From Paragonimus skrjabini miyazakii (lineage: Eukaryota; Platyhelminthes; Trematoda; Plagiorchiida; Troglotrematidae): a stretch of 64,000 nucleotides of DNA. A model generated the notes under the pieces. That model did not search any database and was not told the origin of the DNA. It saw only the letters and a list, made by a program, of their open reading frames with translations. Both the position numbers and the translations under genes were made by a program. Below, piece by piece: positions 21,861 to 34,100 of the stretch; positions within the stretch are counted from its first letter, which is position 1, and each line of letters begins with the position of its first letter. The stretch spans positions 186,001 through 250,000 of the forward strand of contig JTDE01000117.1 of assembly GCA_014338405.1 (NCBI GenBank), read 5' to 3'.

Positions 21861-23010
21861 GATGTTCTCGAGAGATACACGTTGCAAAACGCTTTTTGAC
21901 TTCTATGTTCAAATAAATGAGAATTCTTGCTCACACAACGTAGACGTCACCTGAGTTGGAAGACGGGTTTGCCTTCCCAATTACCTCTTGTAAACGGACA
22001 CATTCGATTTAAGTTTCGCCGTTGTTATGGCTCACAAAATGTAGTGTTTTCTGAGATAACAGTTCGATGAGTATTCCTGGTCATAAGTATGTTGACTGAA
22101 GCTACCAGAACAATTACTGTCAGATTTGTTGAAGTTTGCTCGGTACACTTGTGTTTGTGTTTTTGTGTGTGATGTGTTTAGAGTTAAACTCGCTGGATCA
22201 CACTTCGTTTGCTTGTGGATACCCTATACCATATTTGTCTTTGCTTTGTTTGCTTTTCTGCGTACAGCGAATAGATGTGGTGATTATTTACTCCATTGCT
22301 GAATGCATCGATTATCTCTGCTCTCTCCCTACATTCTACAGACATTATTGGGTGCTTACTAACATTGTTTGCCGTGCTTCCACCTTCATCTATGTCTAAC
22401 AACTTCAGTGAGATAAACTCCCCCTGGACGCTTGTTATTTTTCAAAGTTGGTTGTGATGGCTTCAGACTGAACGTCTGTTCTGAAGAATAACTGAAGTAT
22501 CCGATTAATCCACATCTAAAGTGAGAAACTGATTTCATTATAATTTCTGTCATGACTGCCGTAAATGTTTTAGTTTTTTCGATCGCCTTTTCTGACTTTT
22601 CCTCCGTCGCAGAACATAGTCCTATGAATCGGACGGTCTGAATTCGTGCTATTGTTGTTGTGGACTAGGCGTCACTGAATAGAGTAATCCAAGTCGTCCG
22701 TAGCAATTTAACAGTTTCATGGCAATATGAACCCCAACATAGAACTTACTTTTTCGGTCACATAATTGCGGACTGATGAATTTTATTATTCCGAGAGAAC
22801 ACCGTTGTTACCATTTCTACCCATACGACAGTATCTCCCAACTCATATCTTTAGTGCGGTTACCTGAAAGATCATTGTAAACTTCCTGTTTGCACCGATA
22901 TGTGCTCTCGCATGGATTCAACCGCCATCAATTCTCGGTCGTCTAACCGCTCACGTTGGGGTTCTCACAAGTGTGTTATCTCAGTTATCTTCTGTTGAAG
23001 GGATCCTGAC
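21861..23010. other. unassigned stretch
   Basis: AT-rich sequence with no gene, RNA or repeat that I can recognise. Confidence 0.5.
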
Positions 23011-23254
23011 TTCATAAGAACTCAGTTATACGAACAGCTGTTTTCAGTAATTCTCATCGAGCTTTTACAATTACATTGGGTACATGCGTTTTATATATGA
23101 AAAATTAGAGCAGGTCAAATAGGTCATTAAAATCATAGTCATGGGGCGGATCACAGTCTACTGGAAAGGGGTTGGGAGTATTGGTGAATATGTGGCATTA
23201 TCACTCGTGCCTGCCGTGAGACATGCATTCGGCGGTGTCAAGTGGTTCACGCCT
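23011..23254 (+). repeat. left inverted arm
   Basis: Pairs with 23684-23927 base for base; paired coordinates sum to 46938 at the outer and inner ends, with small differences between. About ten differences were seen, mostly transitions plus a small indel near 23160. Confidence 0.9.
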
Positions 23255-23296
23255 GATAAATGGACTGAGAACAACACAACGTTACGAGCAAGTTGT

Positions 23297-23343
23297 AATA
23301 CTCTACGTTTCAACCACCTTGGGTGGCCTTCGTCAGGAGTGTT
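23297..23343 (-). ncRNA. candidate hammerhead ribozyme, Penelope type
   Basis: On the minus strand the core reads CTGACGA, then an imperfect hairpin (AGGCCACC / CAA / GGTGGTT) and GAA, followed by ACGT and A. The ACGT would form the very short self-complementary stem III seen in dimer-type hammerheads, with cleavage after GTA. The flanking strands AACACTC and GAGTATT pair directly next to the core (6 of 7 positions) as stem I. All invariant core bases are present: CUGANGA, GAA, and A15.1-U16.1. The weak point is the base of stem II, which has an unpaired or wobble junction. Function is self-cleavage of element RNA; activity is not tested. Confidence 0.65.
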
Positions 23344-23344
23344 G

Positions 23345-23560
23345 TCAAAGGGGAGCAGCCAGACAAAGGGCAGATGCGTTCGTTGTGGATTTTGTTGTGT
23401 TTTGGTTCGGTTTGACGGTTGTTTCTGCTTGGTCTGATTTTGTGTGTACGTGTGATAGGTTGGTCTGTGCAATACTACTGTTCCTGTGTATCTGCTTTAT
23501 ATTTTAGGATGTGGTTGTCGAGTGTTTTCTGGGGGTTTGATGCTAATGCTTGTATGTATG
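23345..23560 (-). repeat. AC-rich repeat core, copy 2
   Basis: Reverse-complement partner of 20985-21205, near 98% by eye. It lies between the right arm and the hammerhead of the inverted-arm element. Beyond CTGCTCCCCTTT (minus strand) this copy runs into the hammerhead, whereas copy 1 runs into unrelated sequence. Confidence 0.8.
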
Positions 23561-23683
23561 AGTGATCTAAATATTAAAACTTGATACCTTTGGTACAAAG
23601 CAAATGTGTGTGTGCCCAAAAACAGTTTGTGCAAACCCTAAATCTCCCTTGGCCAACTACTCCACACTCACTTGAAACCTAAG

Positions 23684-23927
23684 CAGACGTAAACCACTTG
23701 ACACCGCCGAATGCATGTCTCATGGCAGGCACGAGTGATAATGCCACATATTCACCAACACTCCCAACCCCCTTCATTAGACTGTGATCCGCCCCATGAC
23801 TATGATTTTAATGACCTATTTGACCTGCTCTAATTTTTCACATATAAAACGCATGTACCTTATGTAATTGTAAAAGCCCGATGAGAATTACTGAAAACAG
23901 CTGTTCGTATAACTGAGTTCTTATGAA
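23684..23927 (-). repeat. right inverted arm
   Basis: Inverted copy of 23011-23254. Confidence 0.9.
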
Positions 23928-24800
23928 TTCTACGGGAATCTGGAAACGATTGAAACAATCGAAGGACCCAACTCTGATGAAACAACTTAACGAGATCCTG
24001 ACTTGTCGGTTTACCTTCCACCATCGAATTACTCGTCAGGGTTTAGTCTTAGGCGACCAGCGTGCACAGTCTGATGAACTTGTGTGTAGAGAGGAACTCT
24101 CGAGGAGATGAATGTGCGCCAGTCAGCAAAGCTCGAGCAGTCAGTCAGCGTAGGTTAGTAGATGATATTAACAGTAACAGATCGCTCCATCTACTCTTGC
24201 TAAGTGGACATACTTCCAGTGTACGTGTGAAAATGAAGCAGCTATATGAATGTCCCCTCAGTTTCTGAACAGTCATTCGTTTGGTTTTCACACTACGCGT
24301 GAAACGTGTGGACTATTGCAGACCTAGATGTATAATTATATGTTGCGTCCTTATCGAGTCAAACATTTGCATTCTACCCCCAACACGCAAGATGCCGTTG
24401 CCGCTGACCGGATGGCCTGATTAATTTTGATGCGCACCATCTGGAGAATCCAACATCACGGGGATGCTAATGAGGTGGGTATTGATTCACTCGATTAGCT
24501 TAAATAAATGGAACAGTTTGTAGGAGCATCACGACGTTTAGCAGTTAGTCATCTGTCATCAGTGGCAACAAGTAAGCAATGACAGAGACGGGGTTTTAAA
24601 CTTTTCACCGCCGACTCAACACCATCAAGTTTTGACAACCAGTGGTAGTGGGATAAGATAACTTGGTAATTTGATTGATGCAACGATAGAACAAAAACAT
24701 TCTACCATTAAAAAGGGAATAGTGGCTTCCAAGAATAGCTTCCGAACTATTATAGACAAATATATTAGATCGCGCGAAAATTCCCAGTGCAGTCATGAAA

Positions 24801-25015
24801 AATACTGTTTAGCGAACAAGCTCGTTTTCAGTGATTCATCATCAGGCTGAATATATCACATTGATATCACGAATTTTACAGAGGAATCATTAAAGGGGGT
24901 AAACCGGGAATGGGTGGTTAATCAGGTCAATCAATTCAATGTAACGCTGCAATCACGTACCTAGTTGAACTGTGGTTCTTGACAGGCTAACAGGGTGTGG
25001 GGGTGGCCATGACAA
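24801..25015 (+). repeat. dispersed repeat R2, copy 2
   Basis: Direct copy of 21421-21634, roughly 80% by eye, starting with an AATACTGT/AGTACTGT edge and ending after GGTGGCC. It lacks the downstream part found in copy 1. Confidence 0.75.
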
Positions 25016-28000
25016 CTATATTAGACTGCGATACTAAGCGGACAGTAACATGGATTTAGATTATGTACATAAAAACGCACGTCCTTGAAAAGAATGTGGC
25101 ATCTTGGGTAACCATTTAGTTGTATGACTCCCACATTTTCAATGAATTATAATCCTTCCCTATTCAGGTGAGCAAGAACATGTCCACGTATCGGAATATT
25201 AGTTAACAAAAATGATCCGGCAAGCTTTTTTTGGTCATATAGTAGGGTTTATATTTTTTATAATGTGCGATGTCTGCCAAATAGTCAGTTGGTTTATACT
25301 GAAACTTCATAATTTACTCACAAAGACAGGCAACAAGAAAAACGAGGGATGTCTGAAGATCGCGAGTTAAGTGAAATTTCCATGATGCTATGTATTTTAT
25401 TTCCCGATTTCTCTGGATTATTTCTATCAGCTGACATAAATCTGTTTGCTCACTTTTACAAAATGCGTAAGTATCGGAAACGTGTGTCATGACGTTTTGA
25501 TGTCACAACTATAGGGTTATCATTCATACCAAATGTCAACATAGTATTTTACTTTGTGAAGATGAATAATCAGTCACAAAGAAAATATTCAGAATTTTGT
25601 CTTAAAATGACGTTCGACACCGAATCATCACATTATTACAGTCACAACAAGATAGAAACATAAGGATGTGACTTTTTCACTCCAGATGAGTGGTTAAAGT
25701 TGTGTTCCGGAATATTCGGCAACACAACAGAACTAAAATCTTTCATTATTAACAATCAAGCAACTGTTGTGCAAGCATGCTGTTAAAAATCTGCCCGGAT
25801 ATTTGTCAAATGAGACTGTAGTAAACAAGTTTCCGTTGCACTTGAGGAAGCTTAATAACTGATCGAGATAAAAAAATTCGCAGAGACAATAATTACAAAC
25901 ATCTGATCAGTTGAAAACTGAACTTGCGAGGTGAAACAGAGACGATGTGACGGTGTGAAGTGTTTGGACGATAAGATCGAAATAACGGAACTGTTGTCAA
26001 TTGTTGTACAGGTGTGACTGTGGAACACGGAAATCACAAACATTCTGTGAAAAATATTTTTGCGATATTGCTATATTAGACAGATAATTCTTAGTTAGCC
26101 GAAAAATGTCTCTGTATTATTATTAATGGATTCCAACTAACATATTTCGATAGAAACTAGGATAGTTACTCGGCTAACTTGAGTGAGCTTGATAGCGTTC
26201 AGTGAACGTCAAAGGTTAACAAATATCGAGGAGGCTTCAAATTCTTCTGTTGCACGGATATATAAGTGAGCGAGATTATAGACAGTTGAAACCGATTGGG
26301 AGTAGTACACCAAGGATGAGAGGATCATCCAAATTGCACAAAGCCGGCGTCTTCGATCGCGATACACTTAATCGCAACAGGGTATGTGGTTGACCCCGTC
26401 ACTTCATGCTTGGTCCTGTTGCGTAATCGCAACCCCAGGCTGTTGGCATTCTCGGAGGCATTGTTGACCAGGCATCACGCACTGACTCTTTGTTGGCAAA
26501 AGGTGTTGACAGAATCAATTTCGTTACCGTGGCAGTGAACCCTGATTGCTCCTATGTGATGTTCTTTCATTTCATTGTTTTGTCACCAAGTCTTTAACCT
26601 ATATAACTCAATGTTTCATATAATCGACTGGTGAGAATAAACGCAATACTTGCATCTCACGATGTGTGTCTTCTTGGCGTCTTAATAAAAACCATTTAAT
26701 ATAGCTATTTGGGAGCAACTCTTTTTCTTCATTCAGTTTGGTAGTAGCGAAACCTGTGTTGCGAGGTGTTGTCACTGGATTTTGTATAACACGAGGTAGC
26801 GACAACAGAAATGGACAACCTTTGAGTTTTACACTAGACTAATTACTATTACAAGGTAAAAGGTAGAAAAAGTACCTGAATCAACGTTTAACGCACATGT
26901 AGATCCATAGGGTGACTAATGGGTAGCAATGTCTCGGAAAAGCGACTGTAATGTAGGATCCACAAAATGATTCGTCGAACGAATAAACCAGGTCAACACT
27001 GTGGCTAGCTTTTATGGCATATCTTGCAGTACAGAACACAGGGTTTCGGTTCAATCGTTCTGTTACAACTGCCTGTTGTAACACCAAACGCACCGGCTAC
27101 TCGGATACACGTTCAACTCTTCGCTTTCTTAGACATGGAACACTTCTGTCGAGAAAGACATCTTTCTAGAGTGCTAACTGATCGTTATGGAGTTACACCA
27201 ATGAACGACGTTTACAGCTGAATCTAGTAAACTGAATTTGGTATCAGAGCTAACAAATACAGAATGCAGTTTTCCAATTCCGTTCTATATGACATTTATG
27301 GACAGGTTCAGAAACCTTTTTTTTGACACCTTGTCCATATCATTCTTGGTCGAACCTTATTCGCCATGGAATTTCTCATACTATCCATTTGTGGCATAGA
27401 TTTTTTTGAATATTTCCTCATGGTTTTGTAAACGGACACCAGTGTGTGTTCTGGGTTACAGGATGATTTGGTTGTACTAAGCCATGGATACAAGTGGCCA
27501 GTGCTGATCTTGCAAGCCAGCTCAAGGTGCACAGAGGTTCATATTGAATAGCTTTGCTCCAGTTACCCTCACAAAAACACAGTTATTCAAACAAACAGTA
27601 ACATGCTTTCGCTACGTTGTTTCGAGAGGCGCGGTTCGATGATACTCAGATTTATCCAAGCTAGCTTCAGAGTAGTCATCAGATGGACTATTAGACAGAG
27701 TACACTCTAACACCACTAAATACTTGGTAACGAGGTAAGTCTCATAAACGGTATATGGAATTGCGATGAGGACTGTGGTTAGGTCAGTCATAAGCCTTGC
27801 AGTTCGAATGGAGTACCCCCACATTATGATACACGATGTGAGAAGTGATCTGTTATATAAGTTAACTGCCACAAGTCCTCTGTGAAGTTGATGATTGAAC
27901 GAAAACAGAAAATATTCCGGCATTATAATATGTGTCTGCTTTTTGATTACAAGCTAAAAAGTCCGGTTTATTTAGTCTGACAGCTGTCAAATTTTCCCAT

Positions 28001-28959
28001 AAGATTAAAAAACGACTACGGTTAGGGTGTCGAGTAAATCATATCAACTTTAGTGGCAAAATATTATTTGCATCTTTATTTATCTGACCCTATTAAATTA
28101 GGTCTGTTCTTCTGAAAAACTGTTAAACGCTGACTGCAAACGAAGTGATATTCAACCCACACGATCTGGAGCTAGTTAGACCAACATAAATTCATCTTAG
28201 TTCTTGTAATACACTCGTAAATTTCACTTGTGAATTGTTGTACACTTTATGTGAAAATACATAAATTCGGTGGTGACTTGAACATTCAAGAACTTCTCGC
28301 TAAAGTTAAGGCTTGATTTGACATATGGTTGTGGTGCCTGGATTAGATTATCCATTAACCTATCTGTTCATTCTGTGTATCATCCTATTAGCTCTATTAA
28401 CATGCGGATAACAGCTGTATTAAATCTGCGGAGTATGTCAAAGATCCCTCGTGTGTTTGCGGGAATATGTTGAAACCGTTGTCTTTTCTTTTCACCATAT
28501 CGGTCTACCGAAATTCTTTTTCCATCACAATGAAAGTGAAATAACTTATCTCGGCACTTGATTAGGGATTCAATTTTGCAGGGTTTCGCATCCGTAAAAT
28601 TTTACTGAAGAAACTATAGCAACACAGGAGCCAATGTCATAAGAACCATTTGAATTGCTATCTTTCGGACTCAACTGGATGTTATTTGTATTTTTTCCTA
28701 AAAACCTGCTTATTATATTTCTACCTTGATAAAGTATCAGGTTATACCATGCTTCCCTTACAGCAATTTTCAATTCAAATGTAGCATTATATATTCCGAT
28801 ATTTTTGTATCTAATGATCAAGGATTGTGGTCTTTTAGAATTGTGTGGGAAGGGGATCCCAGAAAGCCACCAGCAATACATTGTAATCGCAATTTGATAT
28901 ACCCAGAACAAGTATAGTGTGAAGATCATTGATCTGTTCATGTAGTCTCTGCCATTTTA
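25016..28959. other. unassigned stretch
   Basis: No supported gene. Open frames up to 123 codons (28570-28941 minus) show no recognisable motif. A 65-codon plus-strand frame at 27024-27221 has a VVTPNAPATRIHVQLFAFLD segment faintly like a BEL/Pao protease approach, but it lacks the active-site triad (see rejected items). Confidence 0.4.
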
Positions 28960-29190
28960 CTGACCAATAAGAATATTTCAATTTGAATATCACCCACAAT
29001 TGATCGCAGCTGTCGTATTCCCATAGACTATCCAGTCGGCCCATTTCGAAAAGAAGCACCGCACTCGAGTTTCGCTCTCATTAGACCTCGTCAGTAGTGC
29101 ATATCATCGCCACTGCCGGGACTTGAACCACGGACATGCTGTTCACGAGGCAACCGTGTTTATCACTGCGCCATTGACCTCATGTTAGGC
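28960..29190 (-). mobile_element. tRNA-derived hammerhead SINE, copy C1
   Basis: Minus strand. The tRNA-like head has an A box (TGGCGCAGTGATAAC, about 29158-29173) and a consensus B box (GTTCAAGTCCC, 29119-29129), about 30 bases apart as in a tRNA gene. A hammerhead motif follows (29056-29100), then a body shared with copies C2 and C3, including TTGTGGGTGATATTC against GTTGTGGGTGATGTCC. This is the architecture of the Smalpha SINE family of schistosomes. The head does not fold as a complete tRNA, so it is not a tRNA gene. The SINE would depend on another element's RT. Confidence 0.8.
29056..29100 (-). ncRNA. hammerhead ribozyme in SINE C1, cleavage-site base altered
   Basis: Stem I strand GCACTA, core CTGACGA, stem II GGTCT-AATG-AGAGC (one G-G mismatch), GAA, stem III AC-TCGA-GT, then stem I return CGGTGC. 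All core residues are right, but the cleavage position after GT is G, where hammerheads need A, C or U. C2 and C3 both have C there. The copy therefore probably lost cleavage by a single substitution. Confidence 0.75.
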
Positions 29191-30093
29191 ACGACCGAAT
29201 TATCATATGTGATCTCTCAACCACTTCCGCTAGTGAGTAATAGTGAGCAATAGGAATAAACTGTTTATCTTGATCCTGCCAGCGTTTATTCGAACTTCAC
29301 TGACTGGTTGCAAGAACACAACTGCAAAAGCGTTCGGCCAGAATAACTGGATATTTGACCTAGTCAGTTGGCACAGACATTGACGGCTAGTCAAAACACC
29401 TATCCTAACTGACTGCTTATCTGGGCCTGTTCGATCACCCGGTTCCACTTTTACGAAACAGCAGCAAAACTGCTACAGAACCTTGACAAATTTTCCGCGG
29501 AACGTTTGTATTTTCGAGTGTACGGTGATAGATAAAACGAGAAAACGTCGAGAAGCCTTCCAAAAACTAGTAATAAATGGTTGGTATAGCGGTCATTGGG
29601 AAAGTTAGACTAACTCACCATCACGAGTAAGAACAAAAACACGGTTTATTTCAGGGCAATGAGCACAGCTCTTCGGATGTCTTGTCATTTATATGATGCT
29701 ATGTTTGCAAGCTCGTATGAAAATCACTCGAAAGCAAGTGGGATATCAGTAGAAGTAAAGCAAAGCGGGACTGAAAACCACGTAGTTTTTAAGTTGGGTC
29801 CCAGGCCTCTGACAGATACCAAACGTTACTACCCACTATTGTTGAAAGTCTATAAAGACTTAACTTTTTTCGCATCAACTAAAGTGTTATGCATTGAAAG
29901 ACAAAAACGTGAACGATTAACGATGCTATTGTTTCTGAAAATGTGAAACTTACTGAAGTGTGGTTTGAATAGAGAAGTGAGAGACATTTCCACACAAGGT
30001 ACCTCTCTAGCAGACTTCACTGTATTCCACCAGGTACGTACAGCAATTTGCCGTCTATATATTAGACCAAAATCGAAGGCTTCTTCGGTCTGA

Positions 30094-30290
30094 GGAATTG
30101 ATAATAGTTAGCATATGGACACCACTCCTATGCGTACAAAAAGAATTATTAATCAGTACCGGATTGTTTCGGTAGCTGATACATATGGGTGTGTGTGGTG
30201 ATTGTTTTTTTTGTTGTTTGGCTTCACAATATCCACTGAACTTTGCTGGCTAAACCCACAGACTGCAGTACGTACTTGAGGAGATGTAGC
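30094..30290 (+). repeat. dispersed repeat R2, diverged fragment
   Basis: Matches the downstream part of R2 copy 1 (about 21678-21850) at perhaps 65-70% by eye. The clearest shared stretch is AATATCC-x-TGAACTTTGCT followed by TAAACC. Confidence 0.5.
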
Positions 30291-30914
30291 GAACTATGCT
30301 GTTGGTCTTGCAATGAGCGTCTATCATCTAAATCGCAGTGCATTATTTACGAGATTTTTCATGACTTTAATGGCTGGAAGGCAGTTTATATTCATCGCAC
30401 TGCAGTTAACTTTAAACTGTGAAATAATAAGTCACGAAATATTGTATGTAAACGGTTCTTTTGTGGAATGTTGTGACAATCGTAAGTAATGGGTGAGGAT
30501 TGATGGAATTACTATGAGCTAGATATGTAAGGCGGGTTCCAGTGAGGTAAAATGTCTACTTTTCACATGCTGAAAAACTGACATTCTGTAAAGGGTGTCA
30601 CAAAGACGTAAACAGGTGCAGCGAACGAAAGCGACTTATATTATTCCACCTAGGTAAGGGGATATTCGGCCGGTGTCTGTAACTATGTTTAGCATGACGG
30701 AGACGTTGTTCACATTAACTAGAGGACGAAACAATGAAGATGTTTGCTGCACGATAAAGCAGAATGGAAATCCGCGTAATTCTTTGCCCAGACGCATTGG
30801 AAAACACAATCGTGCGAAGCAAGCTAACCATCTACTCACGTGGGCGCAAATCTAATCCATTCGTAGAGCGTTTATATACGGACTGGTGACTAGACATTTG
30901 GGTCTTAGATCAAA

Positions 30915-31140
30915 TCGGCCAGTGAAGGCGCAGTAGCCAACACGGCTGTCTTATGAAAGCGTGACCAGAATTCTAGTACCGGCCGTGGCAAGGATATGCA
31001 CTGCTGACCAGCTGCTCTAATTGGAACGGAACTCGAGTCTGGTGCCTGCTTTCGAAAGGGAAAGACTGGAGAGCTCATGGGAATGCAACGGTTGCGAGCA
31101 GTTGTGGGTGATGTCCAACCTATTTGAATGGGTATTATTG
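30915..31140 (+). mobile_element. tRNA-derived hammerhead SINE, copy C2
   Basis: Plus strand. An A-box-like GGCGCAGTAGCCAACACGG is followed by a decayed B box (ATTCTAGTACCGGC), the shared GTGGCAAGGATATGCACT lead, the hammerhead region (30998-31045) and the family body with GTTGTGGGTGATGTCC. It lies in opposite orientation to C1, 1.9 kb away. Confidence 0.8.
30998..31045 (+). ncRNA. hammerhead ribozyme remnant in SINE C2
   Basis: Stem I (GCACTG with TGGTGC) and the short stem III with its GTC cleavage triplet (ACTCGAGTC) are intact. The core is damaged: CTGACCA instead of CTGACGA, and GGA instead of GAA. Stem II is lengthened and poorly paired. It should be inactive. Confidence 0.7.
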
Positions 31141-34100
31141 GTGATTTCCTCATGGGTCGGGGCACGGCGTTTGTAAAACTAAAAAAGAGTTGACACTTTT
31201 GTCGGCCAAAATTACACCGGTGCTTGCTAGACAACTTCAGAGGTGAATGAGTGTTGTCAGCAGTTTCCCGAGCAGATAGCGACCGTTCGTGTCATTTGGA
31301 CATTTTTAGGCGTAGTGTCATCGCTAGCGACGGAGGTAATTTTAACGCCCACACCGAAGACAATTTTAAAGAAGCCTTGGTGTAATTATAAACCACTCAG
31401 CGAAGTAATATTTTTTTATCATGAAAGTAGTCCACCTCTTCTCAAGTGAGTGGCGGTTCACAGCTCATCGATGTCTTAGTACGTAAGTTTCGTCACTCAA
31501 CTAAAGGTTGTCATACTTGAGAGTGGTAACGTACGCAAAAAACTTGGCGTGACCCTCGAAACGATAAAGTATTCTACGAATAAATCAGCTTCAATATTTA
31601 CTGATGCCTTGGAACGCTATTGCGGGAAAGATGTGGTTTGATGCATCATTCTGATAAACGATTACTACTCAAACATTTCTCAGCGTCATTGTCTGGCAGT
31701 TAATCAAGTTTATCAATTCAGGAAGGACTAGTCGGAAGAGAGAGTGCTGTATAAATGTGCCACATATATGCGACTGACGAGAGTGTGCGAAATATATATA
31801 TATCCCAATTTGTGTCTTCTGATTATTTTACCCAAACGGACTTTATGTATTAGATTTTTCGAGTGCACACACCCTGCACTTGTAATAAGTGATCTGGATA
31901 GATTGTTTAGAATCAAATGAATCAAATGAATCAAATAAACTTAAACTTACTGGGAATAAATTTTCGCGGTCGAGTCTGGATCACACAATTTTCCCACTGA
32001 ATGCGAACTTTGTTGGAATGCAACAAGTTGCGCATTACTCGTCCAAACCTGGGGTATTCTGTAAGTCATATATCTATTTGCCTTAACAAAATGTACTTGA
32101 TTGGGCAAAGTACACAACAACGTGTTGCATTCCTTTGAGCACATGCCATTTTGAACTTATATTCGATTCGTAAATTATTGCAATCTGACAGTAGAACCTA
32201 CTGAAACCAGTAGTACGGAGAATTTACGAGAGTTAGCAGGCAGCCTGGCTAGTCATGAGTTTTCAACAGACCAAACTAAGAATATTCCCAATTTTTCATC
32301 TGCCGCAGTATCACAAACTCAGGTGGAAGCACTCTCAATGACAATAAAGTTTTGGGGGATGCAAATGTACACAAGTGAAACCTTACCAAATTCCTAGTAT
32401 GAAACTGTTTATGGTCAGTTAAACATCTTCGTTCCTACTTCCGGCGATACTGACATTTGGCCAAATACCAAGTTCGTTTATCTGTCAAACAATTTTTCAC
32501 GTTCACTAATATAACAAAACTGTTATCTAACTAATGAACACCTGTGTTGTATTTCTGAAGTCAGATAAAAGAACGGGTGCTGCTGTAGTGAATCGTTAAA
32601 AGTATACGAACAATGAGGAAAAATGTCTGAAACGGGACACTGACACTACTTACTATTGACTTCCTACATACGGTTTTATGATTTCGTTTCCTCCAACTCT
32701 GGTCAGTATGGTGTACAAAATAAAACTAACCAGATTTTAGTCAACCTTACACTACTGTGTTTTAGGATGTGTCCAGTTGGTTACACACGATAATTGCTTA
32801 CTGTTCCGCGTAACACAGCAGTAGGCATCGATGTACAATGTTTCGCTGTGTCGGTCTCTGATCACACATTACTTTCCTGTAGATTATGTTTATTGCACCT
32901 ACAGACTACTTGTCATTTGTTTGAATCAATGCACCACGTGACCGTTGTTATCGTAATATAACCTTGGCATCGTCAATTTTAGCACACTAAGGAACCGAAT
33001 CAGCTAGGGTTTCTCTGTCAACCAGGAACAAACATTTTTCAACCCTCGGCGGATCTGGTGGGGTGAAACCTATTTTGAAAAATCAGTGTTATTGTATGTA
33101 GTTTTATAACATATCACAATCATTTTTCCTCTTCAGTAGTTTTAATGGGTGTGTACATGTGTTAACAGTGATCTGTGTACAACAAACCAACGGTTGTCCT
33201 GCTTAACCGTATAAATTTGATAGCGTTACTTCGTATAGTCATTTCTCATTGATTTTCAACGTGTTGACACGCAAATGAATAGCTAGTATATGTCTATTCA
33301 AAACGTCATGCTTATATACGGATTTCGATAACTTTGAAGCGTAGTTGTTCATTTTCCTGTGTATTCTCGCTCAGAACAATAAACCTATGTTTTCCATTCT
33401 ATTGCACGCGAGTTCTGTTACGGCATATAAACGGTCATTCAAATCATTTCCAAAACTTTTACTATGTTACTGTTACTAATCACTTGAAGTAATTGAATGG
33501 ACTGTAAGTGACATCAAATGGGCTTTGGTAATCTCCATGTCTACCTATATCTATCCAGACTTTTTTGCAGTGTTGTGTTGGAAGCACAGTTTTGTTAATG
33601 CCACAAAACAAGTGAACAATTCAGTTGACCGTAATTGAAGGAATTGTGGAGTTTATCGCTCTGTTTGTTTCAAATGTCACTATTTTGTAATCTACCCCCG
33701 TTAGTTAATGGCACAAAAACGTATTAAGTGGTCTTTATCTCACTGTTTACTAAAAATTAGTGAAGTAACTTAGTGAACTGCGCATGCGAAAGTTTAACAG
33801 TACGAATTGACTGTTTCCTACCACTTGTTTGCAGAGGTATATATCAATAACCACTAGTTCAGAGCAGCGGCTTTATGGGAAAGATAGACGGTATCGCAGT
33901 ATTTTCGTATACACTAGATAAGCAAGAAAGGATCTATCGAGTTTGATTTGTTCTTCACACATGCAACGTGATATTCAAATACTCGCAATCATAGAATCCA
34001 ACACAAGCCGCTCAAAGTTCAGTGCTCATTTTCTAACGACGGCCAACTGGTACACGATGAGTAACCACCTAGAAATTGAAATCGTGTACTTATGAAATAT

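Larger units (their letters stand above)
23011..23927 (-). mobile_element. 917-bp element with 244-bp inverted arms and a Penelope-type hammerhead motif
   Basis: Left arm 23011-23254 and right arm 23684-23927 are inverted copies, about 95% identical by eye. Both outer ends read TTCATAAGAA inward. The 429-bp centre holds the AC-rich core shared with 20985-21205 and, on the minus strand next to the left arm, a hammerhead ribozyme motif (23297-23343). Penelope-like retroelements carry hammerheads in their terminal repeats, and those repeats can be direct or inverted. I therefore suggest a non-coding fragment of such an element. No RT or GIY-YIG frame is present. No convincing target-site duplication is visible at the outer ends. 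Confidence 0.6.

Noticed and set aside
27024..27221. Protease-like frame ending in QLFAFLD
   Set aside because: It faintly resembles a BEL/Pao protease approach, but the active-site triad is absent and no neighbouring pol domain follows.
29110..29175. Possible tRNA gene on the minus strand (good A and B boxes)
   Set aside because: No acceptor or anticodon stem closes, and the sequence continues into the SINE body with the hammerhead.
31911..31937. 9-bp unit repeated three times
   Set aside because: A short simple repeat with no sign of function.
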